Shown piece by piece: positions 33,621-45,060 of a stretch of DNA of 64,000 nt. Source of the DNA: Gonocerus acuteangulatus (Eukaryota; Arthropoda; Insecta; Hemiptera; Coreidae). Below the pieces are notes generated by a model. That model ran no database searches, was not told the DNA's origin, and worked only from the letters and a program-made list of their open reading frames with translations. The stretch's first letter is position 1; every line of letters begins with the position of its first letter. The DNA is taken from the NCBI GenBank assembly GCA_946811695.1, contig OX328132.1:129366208-129430207 (forward strand), written 5' to 3'. A program made the position numbers and the translations under genes.

Positions 33621-33809
33621 GTGGAATTGACAACTACCGATTCTCTAATGACTAGTAGTTATTGGGCCAACGACACTAACATTGGGCTGTATCTACAAAC
33701 ACAGGCTTGGATGTTAACTACGACGTTCCTCCTTCTGAAGGCTTTAGACCAAGTGCAGCCAATAGTGGACAATGTAGAAATCAGCAGTGATGATGAACCC
33801 GAGGAATAA
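33621..33809 (+). CDS. 62-codon ORF with acidic C-terminus, unidentified
   Basis: MELTTTDSLMTS start, hydrophobic-aromatic middle, ending VEISSDDEPEE before TAA. An acidic serine-rich tail is common at the end of some DNA-transposon proteins, but no catalytic motif is present upstream because the ORF starts right after a minisatellite. It is a possible transposase tail fragment or a chance ORF. Confidence 0.2.
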   Translation: MELTTTDSLMTSSYWANDTNIGLYLQTQAWMLTTTFLLLKALDQVQPIVDNVEISSDDEPEE

Positions 33810-34150
33810 GTAGTCACAAAAAAATCTGCTACAATTAGAGAAGCCACCAATTCGGTTAATTAACCTTGGACCTTCTTGAAAACGTGTGACAACCTCTATC
33901 ATCACATGTCTACACATCCAAGTAACATTTCAAAAGTGATTATGAAAAAAGAGAAAATAATGTTTAAATAGTTATTTTTCAGTTACTGAAATAGTTCAAT
34001 TAGCCGTTCCTTGACAATTGTACAAACAATATGCATTTGAGTAAATTCGACGTAGATGGTTTTGTTTATTTTTTTTTTTTTATGTTTTTTTTTTCGTGCA
34101 CGGCTATTGAAGCCAATAACACTGGTTTTGTTTCTAAGTCTAAATTACAT
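33810..34150. other. Unassigned sequence
   Basis: Contains T-rich runs near 34068-34096. The 87-codon ORF at 34031-34294 is mostly the translation of this T-run and is not called. Confidence 0.4.
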
Positions 34151-34151
34151 G

Positions 34152-34230
34152 TAGGTAAGTCGAACCTCGATGAATCGATATTCGTTAAGCAAACACTTTC
34201 TCGTCAAACACTCTCTCACGGTCTCTTGAC
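34152..34230 (+). repeat. Possible pogo/Tigger-like terminus
   Basis: GTAAGTCGAACCTCGATGAA followed by TCGATATTCGTTAAG resembles the CGAACCTCGAT-type ends of pogo/Tigger elements. A weaker relative is near 52940-52990 (CTCGGTCGATACTCTCTCACG against CTCGTCAAACACTCTCTCACG). No partner end found. Confidence 0.35.
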
Positions 34231-34764
34231 GACGGACTTGTTACGAGTTGACTGTATATTCCCTTATAGCAGGATTGATTCATATTGGTGTTGATTTGGA
34301 GAATATGCCAATGAGGAAATATGTTTTTCCTTTGGATAAGCGAATAGATTGACTACCCAGAGCGATGCAGAGAGATTCTTCGTGCTGTTGGATAAAGATA
34401 TATTGCCGAATCTATGAATGCCCCCCCCCCCCCCGAAACAGTACAACATTATCCCTAAGCTGTTTTCTATCTTCTCAAATAATGGTACCTGCCAATGACA
34501 TGAAGCATTTGTTTACTCTTTCTTTCTCTTTTATTCCCATCCATTCACACCTTCTTAGGACCAAGTTGGTATATCTTCCCCATAAACAGACTCAGCCACA
34601 TAAAAGCTTATTGTAAGCCAGCAACGATAGTACCACAAATTGTGGGGGTTTACGAATTTCCTCTTTATTGATTTGTCGTAATTTTGTTTCATTGAGATCT
34701 TCTATCTAGAAGTATGCAAGATATAGTCTCGGCTTAAACTCGGTTGGCAAATCTCGGTGTTTCC
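34231..34764. other. Unassigned sequence with poly-C run
   Basis: The poly-C at 34420-34434 is followed by ordinary AT-rich DNA. No gene seen. Confidence 0.4.
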
Positions 34765-35110
34765 ATTGGACTAATCAAAAAGTCAGTTCCGTACAGGCCA
34801 CGAGGACCCCGAGGGGCAGATAATATAGAGGTATCTGATTCATGACCACTAGGGAGATAGTGTGGTCAGTACTATGCACCGGCCACCTGATTTTCCCCTT
34901 TGCTGCTTCGACTGCTACAGCCATTAGCACCAAGGTACACATTAATAAATTAATTAAGGGCTGGGTTGGCCTAGGGACGGTCAGGAAGGCCGAATTCAAC
35001 CCATGAACGAAGACACTAGAAGAAAAAATCCTTACTGCTTGTTCGGGATTTGAACTCAGGTGCTCCAGCTTATTAGTCCAGTGCTCTACACCTGATCTAA
35101 CCTTACACCC
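34765..35110 (-). mobile_element. tRNA-headed SINE, copy 1
   Basis: On the minus strand the head (35108 to 35045) reads TAGAGCACTGGACTAATAAG, then a B-box-like GAGTTCAAATCCC: an isoleucine-tRNA-like arrangement with AAT in the anticodon position. A tRNA-unrelated body follows to about 34765. The cloverleaf is too degraded for a working tRNA gene. A related head lies at 41745-41812. Confidence 0.65.
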
Positions 35111-35904
35111 ATTGGAATAAACTTCGATATATTTGCTATCATTGGCATTGTTAGCACTATGTATCTGATTTAAAACAAATAGATGAACTATATAATAGAC
35201 GAAGTGCTAAAACTGAAGAGTATTTTACAAGTCCTAACCGAAAAACTTGGAATATGATGCACATTTTCTAGTTTCCTGCGTTTTGCTTACTTTGTTAATA
35301 TCTTCAAACCACGGCTGCACTTTAAGCAGCCTACGAGTGGTTACTTCTGGTTGCATCGACTCTTTAATCCTTTAGCACCAGGAGAAGAACGAAATAAATA
35401 GTTCATCCAGAGTATTCTAGAATACATGGTAGAACAAATAATTTACCGGTGAGTGTGAGTAACTCACCCCGCCCCCACCATCCCACGATGAAATAAGGTG
35501 CTGTTGGAGGAGATCATCTGTCCCCAGGTCCGAATAGTCCAGACACGGGATGAGGGAAGGAAGCTGGCGGATAATAGGAGCACCGTTAGGGAGTTCTGAC
35601 CCCAATCTTACATCATACGCCCTTTCACCCGATCCGCTCAGCCCGAAACCCAACAGACCTGTCAAGAACAAAGCTACGCTTCAAACCCCGTTTCATCTCC
35701 GTCAAAAAATCCTTAGCCCGAGAAGAAATGAAAGGGGAACTATTCTCTTTCCTCTATTCCGTGTTAGATCCCGTCAAATCCATCCGCTCCATACGGGACG
35801 TCGGCTGCAAAATCGAAACGTCTTTGTAGCAAAATAAGTATTATTAGGACGTTAGTTGTGGCTCTTGTCAATTAACACGGTGTCATTACCAATTTCAAGA
35901 GAAA
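35111..35904. other. Unassigned sequence
   Basis: A 95-codon plus-strand ORF (35550-35837) and an overlapping 84-codon minus-strand ORF (35417-35671) show no motif. The local GC rise at 35550-35800 hints at an old coding or element segment. Confidence 0.3.
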
Positions 35905-36545
35905 AAACAAAAAAAGTCCGTCACGCAGGAGCTGCTAAGCACTTTCCTCAGAATTTGGGTAGTGTAGACTGCTTTCCAGAACAATTTGCTTAAAATATCC
36001 TACATAAATAAAATAAAAACATGAATAGTTCTCTTTTAAATTTGTAATGAGTAACTGATCAATTATTAATTTGCTTCCAGAGTTATGTTTACACATGGTA
36101 CCTACTACACTACGTAATAAATACAAAAAACCTCATATTATCGTATTTTGATCTAACGCAGGAACAGGATACAGTCACTCTAGTGGTAGAAAGCGCTCCT
36201 TGTGGCGGCTTTGTGAACCTACGTCTGGCGGGCTTTTCTATTGAAATATATTACAAATTAAACCCCCGCTTTCCGATTGACCGATTCATTTCATTTTTAC
36301 AACACTTCTTTCTCATGAGTTACCCACGACGTATACCGCGTTTCGTTACAATGCAGCAGAAATTACGACCGGTATGAGTATATTAGGAATTTGGGTCCGG
36401 AGTAAACCCCCCCCTTCTAATGAACCGATTTGGTTTATATTTACAACACATATTTATCTGTAGATTACCACTAAGAATACCTAGTTTCGTCGAAATATAC
36501 CAAAAATCACGGCTGGTAGTGGCGAATTGGTATTTTGGGTCCGGA
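35905..36545. repeat. Dispersed repeat family H, copies 2 and 3
   Basis: Begins with a family C-like end (AAAAAGTCCGTCACGCAGGAG). Two tandem, diverged modules follow at 36210-36380 and 36388-36545, each with a C-run, an AATGAACCGATTT-like block, TTTACAACAC and a CCGGTATG- or GGCTGGTAG-like end. Confidence 0.6.
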
Positions 36546-36740
36546 GTAGCCCCAAGCAAGTATTATTCGACCGAGCCAAGACCCTAGCCAAGGAGACCAA
36601 TTTGACAAGAAGACTTATTAGAGAAGCCATAGAAATATATAAGCATCCGGTGAACTTCAATAGGGAAGATGGCCTCATCCTCCCGGACATCTGGCGGCCC
36701 ATCCTTAAGAAGAGAGAGGTGAAAACAAGGACTGAAGACC
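36545..36740 (+). pseudogene. Penelope-like element endonuclease C-terminal fragment
   Basis: Encodes FDRAKTLAKETNLTRRLIRE, then AIEIYKHPVNFNREDG and LILPDIWRPIL. The pattern with FD.AK.LAKE, RRLIREAIEI and FNREDG...W is characteristic of the segment after the GIY-YIG core in Penelope-like retroelements. The GIY-YIG catalytic core and the RT are absent: family H repeat lies directly upstream. The frame stays open to 36898 but becomes proline- and threonine-rich. Identification rests on remembered family patterns and is fairly specific. Confidence 0.7.
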
Positions 36741-37013
36741 AGCGCCCCACACGGACCACTGATGAACTACAGACGACGGACGGACAAAGACAGCCCTCGA
36801 GCCCTATTGGCCCACGGACCCCCTACACCATTGGCCCGCATAGTCTACGAAGTAGGGCTATAAAGGAGGGAAATTCCGGGAAAAAATCATTCCCTTGACA
36901 ACCACCGAGGACGACACATAGCAGCCCGAAGAAGTCGGAGATGAACCCGACGAAATATTGCGCAAAGGAGAGGAAGAACACCGCTGGAGAGAGAAGCCGT
37001 CTCACAAATCAAT

Positions 37014-37016
<3 letters not shown>

Positions 37017-37082
<66 letters not shown>
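37017..37082. repeat. (TA)n microsatellite
   Basis: About 66 bases of alternating AT, directly after the Penelope-related region and before a family F copy. Confidence 0.97.
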
Positions 37083-37085
<3 letters not shown>

Positions 37086-37190
37086 AATGGGGGTCATTTT
37101 CGGTGTCTACTACGTAGGATTGATAAAGATTTGAAGAAATTTTTCAAAAATTCCGTCATGAGTCCAACCTCAATAGCTAATTTCCTTCGG
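37083..37190. repeat. Dispersed repeat family F, copy 2
   Basis: TTAATGGGGGTCATTTT, GATAAAGATTTGAAG and GAGTCCAACCTCAATAGCTAA match 28862-28950 in order. Confidence 0.6.
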
Positions 37191-37564
37191 AAGAAAGTGC
37201 TAACAGCATTCAAGGCTTAAACGCCAGCCTTGCTATTCTGAGGACACTAACAACGTCCTAATAAGATTTCTGCTTCATGGCGAAATCAAAAGGTTTCATA
37301 ATTCTTATTTTTTCAAGTTCAATGTTTATTTAAATATTGAACCATAAATGTTTAAAAGGCATTTCTTATTTCATCACGATAAAGGGTAAATAAACGTTGA
37401 ACAACATAAAAACCTAAAGAAGTCCAACGTAAGAAACTGAATCATGTTAGCGCGTGATTTGAATATTATGATTCTAATAAATAAAACTTCTTGGATTCTT
37501 TTAGTTTTGCCAGTAATATTGATAAAGCCATTAAGAGTTTGTATGCCTTGACGATAGAAATGCT
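37191..37564. other. Unassigned sequence
   Basis: No ORF or repeat recognised. Confidence 0.4.
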
Positions 37565-37832
37565 GGAAACAGGAGATTCTTCAGACAATGCAACAAACAG
37601 AGGTTCCAGCAGGTTCGAGCTGGAAACAGGAGATTCTTCATGACAATGCAATAAACAGAGATTCCAGCTGGAAACAGGAGAGCCTTCATGACAATGCAAT
37701 AAACAGAGGTTCCAGCAGGTTCCAGCTGGAAACAGGAGATCCTTCATGACAATGCAATAAACAGAGTTTCCAGTTGGAAACAGGAGATTCTTCATGACAA
37801 TGCAATAAACAGGGGTTCCAGCAGGAAACAAC
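37565..37832. repeat. 48-57-bp minisatellite, about five copies
   Basis: The unit contains GCTGGAAACAGGAGATTCTT and CATGACAATGCAATAAACAG. Some units carry an extra CAGGTTCCAG-type 9-10 bp. Confidence 0.9.
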
Positions 37833-38049
37833 ATACACCTTCAAAACATTCCATTTATGTTCCTACATTAAATATCTGCACCTCAATCACAAACAAAAAT
37901 GATTCGCTCTTTTATTTTTTGGCTATTATGAGTATAATGCAGGATGCACAAGTGATGAAGTAGTGCCTTCCATGATCATCAAGTCTTTGTATCAACTCTT
38001 CGTAGCCCTCATCAAGGCAGAAAATTAAACTCGAACCTGTTGTATATGT

Positions 38050-38080
<31 letters not shown>

Positions 38081-38814
38081 AATAAATAATTCATTTATAC
38101 TCTAGCGAATTCTTGCCTCCAGCCAAGAGAGTTTGTGAGGAAATTGTTAAAAATACCTTTATTTTGCTGCTATACTGATTTCTCGTTCTGAAAAAGAGCT
38201 TTTTATCAGATTGACTCCAGGCTAGTCCTATGTCATTATTCCATCTTCCCGCTACCTGCGCTATGCTTCTTTAGTCCCACGTTCCATTTCTCCAACCACT
38301 CCCAGGCCAGTGATTCTGTCAGCATTTGGTCCTTTCTGCCAATTACATATTCCATTTATTATGAACCAGGCGTTGCTTTTGTGCACAACGATTGTTTTCT
38401 TTGACATCCAAATCTGTTTTTACTTTATTCTATATTTTTATTCCATCCATATGAACATGGCAACCCTATCATTGCGTAATATTTTAAAATCTCCTGGATT
38501 CGTGAGCTCAGACAGAAACAGAAGACTATATAACATAGCACTAAAAGTACTTGGATTTGTATGATTTCAGGTTTTCTCTTTAAGGCGAATGCCGAAATTA
38601 GTGAAATGCATGTCATGGTACGCGTAATTTTATAATCTTAGAATATTCTTGCTTGCCCGAAATAAATCTTTGCTGTTTCCTTACATAAATCTTTGCTGTT
38701 TCCTTGCGCATCCTAAAGGGAAGAGCTGAGGCTTACCCGAGTTGGATCCGTCGCCCTTTGAAGCATTCAGAATTCTGGGAGGGAGAGAAGGTTTTTGGCA
38801 GACAGCCAGTCCAG
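37833..38814. other. Unassigned sequence with (CA)n tract
   Basis: (CA)n at 38050-38084. A 24-bp direct duplication around AAATCTTTGCTGTTTCCTT lies near 38663-38706. The 84-codon ORF at 38310-38564 has hydrophobic runs but no recognisable family. Confidence 0.4.
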
Positions 38815-39693
38815 GCAGGGAGTTCCTACTAGCTATCTTCATGAGCAGATAGATGAAGGATCGTGGTATTGGTGGAGATTTGCCAAGCCTCTTACCAGCT
38901 CAATACCACAGGTGTCGCGTGCATCAACCAGTCCGGTCATTGGGTTCCTTCTAGCTACGGATATCTTCATGAGCAGATAGATGAAGGATCGTGGTATTGG
39001 TGGAAATTTGCCAAGCCTCTTACCAGCTCAATGCCACAGGTGTCGCGTGCATCAATCAGTCCGGGCATTGGGCTCCTACTACCTACGGATATCTTCATGA
39101 GCAGATAGATGAAGGATCGTGGTATTGGTGGAGATTTGCCAAGCCTCTAACCAGCTCAATACCACAGATGTCGCGTGCATCAACCAGTCCGGGCATAGAG
39201 TTCCTACTAGCTACGGATATCTTCATGAGCAGATAGATGAAGGATCGTGGTATTGGTGGAGATTTGCCAAGCCTCTAACCGGCTCAATACCACAGATGTC
39301 GCGAGCATCAACCAGTCCGGGCATAGAGTTCCTACTAGCTACGGATATCTTCATGAGTAGATGGATGAAGGATCGTGGTATTGGTGGAGATTTGCCAAGC
39401 CTCTAACCAGCTCAATACCACAGGTGTCGCGTAAATCAACCAGTCCGGGCATAGAGTTCCTACTAGCTACGGATATCTTCATGAGCAGATAGATGTAGGA
39501 TCGTGGTATTGCTGGAGATTTGCCAAGCCTCTAACCAGCTCGATACCACAGGGGTCGCGTAAATCAACCAGCCCGGGCATAGAGTTCCTACTAGCTACGG
39601 ATATCTTCATGAGCAGATAGATGTAGGATCGTGGTATTGCTGGAGATTTGCCAAGCCTCTAACCAGCTCGATACCACAGGGGTCGCGTGCATC
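38815..39693. repeat. 128-bp minisatellite, about seven copies
   Basis: GGATCGTGGTATTG recurs every 128 bp from 38859. Variants GTGTCGCG/ATGTCGCG/GGGTCGCG and TGCATC/AAATC are grouped along the array. Overlapping plus-strand ORFs of 61-95 codons follow the period. Confidence 0.95.
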
Positions 39694-40468
39694 AGCCAAT
39701 CTTCCCCTCCACCCCTTCATCAACTAACAATATTTTGAGGGAGGGGGAATGAAACGAGGGAAAATCAATAAGATAAATCTCGTAGGCTTACAGGGATGGA
39801 AGAACCCCGCGATTTCAGCACAGTCCTTTCCTTAGCTGGAATTAGGAATATCGCAGCCCAGCCTATTAAGAAGGGAAACATTCTTGATATTATAATGAAA
39901 AGCTATTATAAAATAAAGAATCAACAGTAATGATTCGGCCTGAATTGTTGGCCAAGTTCAGACCTCTACTGAAGTGTTGAGAAATTTCAAAGGAAGGAGC
40001 TATCCAATTTAAACATTGATTTTTACACACCTCTTGTATCGTAGAAGGTTTGGCAATTATTCTAAGTCTCTTGAAATGTCAGAGTTAGGGAGGTTGAGAT
40101 GTGGAGTGTGGCCTCGGGACAACCATATGTATGCCATAACCAAGTTTCCTTTCAAAAATGGAGGGGAGACTATATATGTTTGAGTTCGTAAGTATATGTG
40201 TGTGTTCTTATACTAATAAATATACACACCCACACAGATATACATATGGATGTATATGTTACCTACAGGTTATTATAAAATAACAAACTTAAAGAAGATG
40301 AAAAATATGGGCAGCCCTCTGATGAAGCTGAACAGTATTTCTGCTAAATATTACGAAAAAAAAACGACTGCTGGAGAATGTCATATCAAAAAAATCAATA
40401 ATTCTCCCCCCCCCCCCCCGAAGGAATCTCAAAAATAATGTGTATATTTATGAGTGTGTATGTGTAAA
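39694..40468. other. Unassigned sequence
   Basis: No gene. A poly-C run at about 40406-40419. Confidence 0.4.
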
Positions 40469-40516
40469 TACCTGACAAGCTTATATTGCAAGTTGCCTTG
40501 TGAAACGAACAAAATA

Positions 40517-40580
<64 letters not shown>

Positions 40581-40628
40581 TATTTTGTTCGTTTCACAAG
40601 GCAACTTGCAATATAAGCTTGTCAGGTA
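40469..40628. repeat. Perfect 52-bp inverted repeat around (TA)n
   Basis: Arms 40469-40520 and 40577-40628 are exact reverse complements (outer ends TACCTGACAAGC and GCTTGTCAGGTA). The 56-base centre is alternating TA. Overlapping ORFs reported on both strands here are only translations of the palindrome. Confidence 0.97.
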
Positions 40629-41744
40629 AGAAGGATGGGACCTTGATTGGCCAGCTGGGCCAAAGCAGAAAATAATTCTCCCCTTAACTATGGTTTTTCT
40701 TTCTTTCCATCAAAAGGATATATAAAACATCCACAATATCAATTTTGCTTAAATTATATAATTTTGTACTACAATTTTAAAATTAATGAGAAATGTGTTT
40801 ACTGAAACCATGAAAATGGCAATATCCAATGTAAGTTACCTGAATGATTATTATTTCATTTTTTTTTTTTAAAAGTAGCCTCAGCTGGTTAGAAAATGAA
40901 AAAGAGCAAAACTTTTTCTATTTCTTGTTGTTCCTGAATTGTTACGTACCGTTTGCCCCACACCCGTGAGACGAGCTTTGAAATTAGCCTTCTATAAATA
41001 TAAACACTTATATAATATCTTAAATACAAAATCGCTATCTATCTTTTAGGGAAATTGGTGGTTGCCACTAATAAGAGAAAAAACCAAACCTTAGTCTGTT
41101 GGACGGATGATACTGGGAGTGTGTGTCAGGGAGATAATTACGGCTTTAACAATTAAAATAAAAATAATGTATTTTGTAAAGTTAATACTGTATTCCTTTA
41201 AAAATACCGCGAGTCGAGACTCAGAGGGAATGGATTATTTCCGCTTTATCTTAATTATCTCCATTTTAACATAAAAACTTCCTTTTTCTACGAGATTTAA
41301 AACCAATAGATATTTCAATTTACTTAAGAGTAAAGCGAGTTAATAAATTTAAGGATAAGACAAAAATGGTAACAAGTTTGAGGCCAAAATATTAAATTTT
41401 TATAAAACAAACTTTGGATAAATATGCGCAGTTTCTGTGAGTCGGACTTTTTGTATTCATTTGTGTCTAAGTTCAAAATAAATCCGGGAGGTTATAAAAA
41501 TGTGTAGCTTGTCAGAGCTCTATTCTCATCACTAGTTTTTGATTCTCCATAAGAAGGATCACGCAGAGATTATTATTTAAAAAATAATGGGATACTTTGA
41601 CTTTCACATTTTACAGTCTCTGTGAGCATGGAAAAAAAAATATTTGAATCAAAGGCCAGCAGAATCAAACAGTCATAATAATTAAAAAATAAACAGTTTT
41701 AAAGACATTCTTGCCTTTTTAATTCTTATAAATATACATTTTTC
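40629..41744. other. Unassigned AT-rich sequence with one family C end
   Basis: CAGTTTCTGTGAGTCGGACTTTTT at about 41430-41453 matches the family C terminus. Its partner end was not found with confidence. No gene. Confidence 0.45.
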
Positions 41745-41840
41745 GCGCGGGGGCGAGATTATTACAATGGTAGAGCACTAGACTAATACGTTCGAGGAGG
41801 ACTTAAAATCCCAAGCAAGCACTAAAGATTTCTTCACTAA
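41745..41840 (+). mobile_element. tRNA-headed SINE fragment, copy 2
   Basis: GGTAGAGCACTAGACTAATA followed by GGACTTAAAATCCCAAGCAAGCA matches the head and first body bases of the minus-strand copy at 34765-35110. The B-box is degraded. Only about 95 bp are clearly related. Confidence 0.55.
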
Positions 41841-42655
41841 TTGTTACATGTTATTAGGTTCCTTTAAAATAGATTTCTGAAGGTTCATTTCTAAAGTATT
41901 TGCTGATATTCTCATTATTCCGGGCAGTACTATCTGTTTATTGATTGTATCCGCTACATTTTTCTCCTTGTCACTGATAAGAATATCTGTACATTTCTAT
42001 TCACAAGTAGAGTATTGATAAATGTGGAAGAGGGAGTGATAAATCTCTCAGTTTGAGTCGGATATCATAGTTAATAGGAGCTCCATGGCTGGAGTCTGCT
42101 TGTCGAGGTTAAGATTTCCCCAAGATGGATTGTAAATACGCCACGAGGTGCAGGAAACCTTCCAATGCCCTACTTGGTGTTCTGGACTCCTGCATTCCAA
42201 GGACCACGCCACAACATCACTTTAGCTAAGGCTTAGAAGGTTTCGTCTGCGCTCCCATTGTCGGCGATACCGTGACGAATACATCTATTGGATTGGAAGT
42301 GGCAAAAAACTGTCGCGTCGTCTTTCAGCAATGACATGCTCGTCGAAAGAGCCCCCCCCCCTCTCAACTGCGAGATGAATGTTGAGAAAAGCCAGGAAGA
42401 ATTAGAGAGCCTGGTACCAAACACCAAAAGATGGAACATTGTTGAGTTGCATGTGTCCAAAGAAGAATAGATATGGCGACAGGAATATTTCAGAATGGTA
42501 TCACTAGTAGATAATAGCTTTGAAGACACGAGGCGAGAGCCTTATCGTTCCACCTTAATCATTTTATAAGTAAAGTTCTAAATGTAGGAAATTTTAAACT
42601 TGTCTTGCGTTATTAATAGGCATTTGTGCGCCTGCCCTCCTGTATTCATTTGCAG
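41841..42655. other. Unassigned sequence with overlapping ORFs
   Basis: ORFs at 42233-42529 (minus, 98 codons) and 42288-42470 (plus, 60 codons) overlap. The plus frame is opened further upstream in the LLDWKWQKTVASSF part and ends HVSKEE. No motif is recognised in either. Confidence 0.3.
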
Positions 42656-42657
42656 GT

Positions 42658-43141
42658 GGCAACTTCCAACATCGAATGAGGTGCGTTACCTGCGACTTCT
42701 ACTAGACAGCAGACTCACATGAAACCCAGACACACGACTGAAAAGACAGGAGCTGAACAAAAGATATGGACTCCTACGACGACTACTTGGACCTTTTTCA
42801 AAGCTTACGATACAAACCAAACTCACTATATACAAAACTATAATCAGACCTATTCGTACTTAAATCATAGGGAACAGAGAAACACTGAAACACACACAAA
42901 TACAACCATTCCAAACCAAAGTCCTTCGTAAAATAGTCAATGCTCCCTTTTATGTCTCTAACAGAACCCCACATAACGGCCTTAATATTCGCTTCGTAAA
43001 ATATCGCGCAAAATCCGAATTCCTAACCTTTCATTCCAAATTGCCATCCCACCCAAATCCTAGAGATCAATCCCTTTCCACTCGGACCCATCCTAAAGAC
43101 CTTCCCAGGAGGCTTAAGAGACTTTGGCCCCGTGACTAGCG
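42658..43141 (+). pseudogene. Jockey-like LINE ORF2 C-terminal fragment
   Basis: One plus frame reads QLPTSNEVRYLRLLLDSRLT, then KRQELNKRYGLLRRLLGP, TIYKTIIRPIRT, TKVLRKIVNAPFYVSNRT and PRRLKRLWPRD before TAG at 43139. This matches the thumb and C-terminal part of Jockey-group ORF2 proteins in order. Two in-frame stops are visible (TGA near 42719, TAA near 42862) and the YGIELWG-type block is damaged. The RT core and endonuclease are absent, so it is a 5'-truncated or broken copy. Confidence 0.85.
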
Positions 43142-43985
43142 GTTAAACAGTGAGTAGAAATGTGAGCATAGCTTAGGAAGTGTCCGTAATGATTGGACCC
43201 TCACAAATACTGGAATTGTCATAAAATACTTCATGGAGCACAATTAATTATTGTACTAATCATATAGTGTAAACATTAATTTAAAAAACATTATGAGACA
43301 TATACTTCGAAATTAGTCATAATTATACTTCAAGGGATGACTGCCGCAGAAAAAAACAACATAACTAAGTAAAGCCGAGTTCATTCGGAAGTTTAACGAA
43401 AACCAAATCCTTTTTCAAAAAAGTTTGTTTTCACGTGGATCCAAGAAGATATGGTATACCAGTTTCACAGGATTTAAAGGAATAAAACCCCTTTAAAGAG
43501 TAGAACTAAATGCTTCAAGTTAATTGCTTTCTTTCCAGGATTTGTCGCTAAAATAACTGGGAGACGATTCTGAAGGTCAAAATTGTATTCAAAATACATT
43601 TCTGTAGGCAAATGAGGAAGCCGGAGAAGGAATATTCCTGATCAAAAAATATATTTATCTCGAATGGAATATGTAAAGGTGCCTAAAGTGACTTGTGCAT
43701 TAAGATTCGTCCTAATCCAATGTGAACAAGAGTAGAAAACTTTCAGGAGTGAGAGGTTTTGAGTGGTTCCGTGCACGAGATCTCGCTCGTGTCACGACAC
43801 GTGTCAACCCCCGCAACTAAAGCGTATTTTTAAACCTTCAGCATTATTTATTACAAAGACACGATAAAGAAAAATAAATTAGTAGCGAATTATTATTTCT
43901 GTTTTCTTTCTTCTTTTAGCACTTTCCAAGGGAGTGTATCGTGTGGAAAATCGATAGAATTATTTCAAAGAAATAATAGGCAGAC
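43142..43985. other. Probable LINE 3' UTR followed by unassigned DNA
   Basis: AT-rich sequence after the Jockey-like stop. No poly-A or target duplication was identified with confidence. Confidence 0.4.
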
Positions 43986-44077
43986 CATGTTCCTGCCTAC
44001 GCAGAGTGTGTGTATATTACACGGCGTATTAGAGCCGATTTTCATAACTTTCGACTAGTCCATATCCTCCAAAACTA

Positions 44078-44261
44078 CTAACGTTGGAAAAAGAAGCCAA
44101 GTTCCAGGCTCCTCACAAAGACAGTTTGCCTATGAGTCATGATATCATAGTTCTTGACAATGTATTAAGAGCCTAAAACTTGGACCAATATATAATATCA
44201 TAACTTTCATATTATGTTATTAGGAGGAGCCTGGAGCTTGGTCTCTTTTTTTCAACGTTAG
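44078..44261. repeat. Inverted repeat with about 37-bp arms
   Basis: The left arm (44078-44114, with AAGCCAAGTTCCAGGCTCCTC) and right arm (44224-44261, GAGGAGCCTGGAGCTTGG) are reverse complements apart from three or four bases. Related single copies occur at 44680-44785 and, in part, at 15070-15110. It may be a small MITE-like element. Confidence 0.75.
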
Positions 44262-45060
44262 TTTTTTGGGGGGATAACGTTTCACGGGTTATTTTTTACG
44301 TGCTTTAGGTGACGTCTCTATATTTCGCTGACGGTAAGAGCTAGTCCCTGGGTGTCGGGGCAAATTCATTGGACGGGAGGGATGAGTGAATAAAATAAAG
44401 TGACCAGAAATAAATCAATATAATACTGAATGGGTTCATGAAGGGAGCGCTACATAGTGAATAGGGTTGTGGGTATAGAGGTGGGGACGCCATCTGCCGA
44501 TTCCACCGTGGTGGGAACATGCAGCCTGCTTGAGGTGCAGATTCTACGACTAGATGCTGGTTCAGCTATTGGCTCGTCTCTATCTATTATCAGTTAGCTT
44601 GTATAAATAGAAAGAATACCGACAAAGGAAGCCGCTTCGTGGGAGAGTCGCCGATAAATCGCGACGAGATAGGTTCTTCACAAGGTATTAAGAGCCTAAA
44701 TCTTGGCCCAATACTACGATATCATAAATTTCATAGGCAAACTGTTTTTGGGAGGGGCCTGGAATTTGGCCCTTTTTTCAATGTTACTCGGGAAAAAAAA
44801 AATCAATACTTTTTGTAAGTGTATTTTGAGTTGGCACTGTCGAATTTTGGCTCGAGGAGGATGACGCGGGGACGTGAACTATGTTTTATTATTCTATCTA
44901 CTTTTTATCGTGTCGGAATATTTCTTTTTTTTTAATATATATATAACATTAATAGCTGTTATCTAGCGTGTCATGCTAACCGTACTGCCTGCATCTGGAA
45001 AAGCAAAAATAAATTAGTAATATTAAAATCTAAAAACGCGAATCTGTAACTGTTCGGGTT
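44262..45060. other. Unassigned sequence with a second copy of the 44.1-kb element
   Basis: The GTATTAAGAGCCTAAATCTTGG and GGGGCCTGGAATTTGGCCCTTTTTTCAA blocks at 44680-44785 match 44164-44255. The rest has no recognisable feature. Confidence 0.45.

Noticed and set aside
34031..34294. 87-codon ORF with an apparent hydrophobic signal segment
   Set aside because: The hydrophobic part is a T-run read as phenylalanine.
35045..35108. Functional tRNA-Ile gene on the minus strand
   Set aside because: Arms pair poorly and a body sequence shared with another copy follows; it is better explained as a SINE head.
40395..40675. ORFs with long IYIYIY tracts
   Set aside because: They are translations of (TA)n within a perfect palindrome; the same applies to the ORFs over AT tracts near 16303-16509 and 60688-61005.
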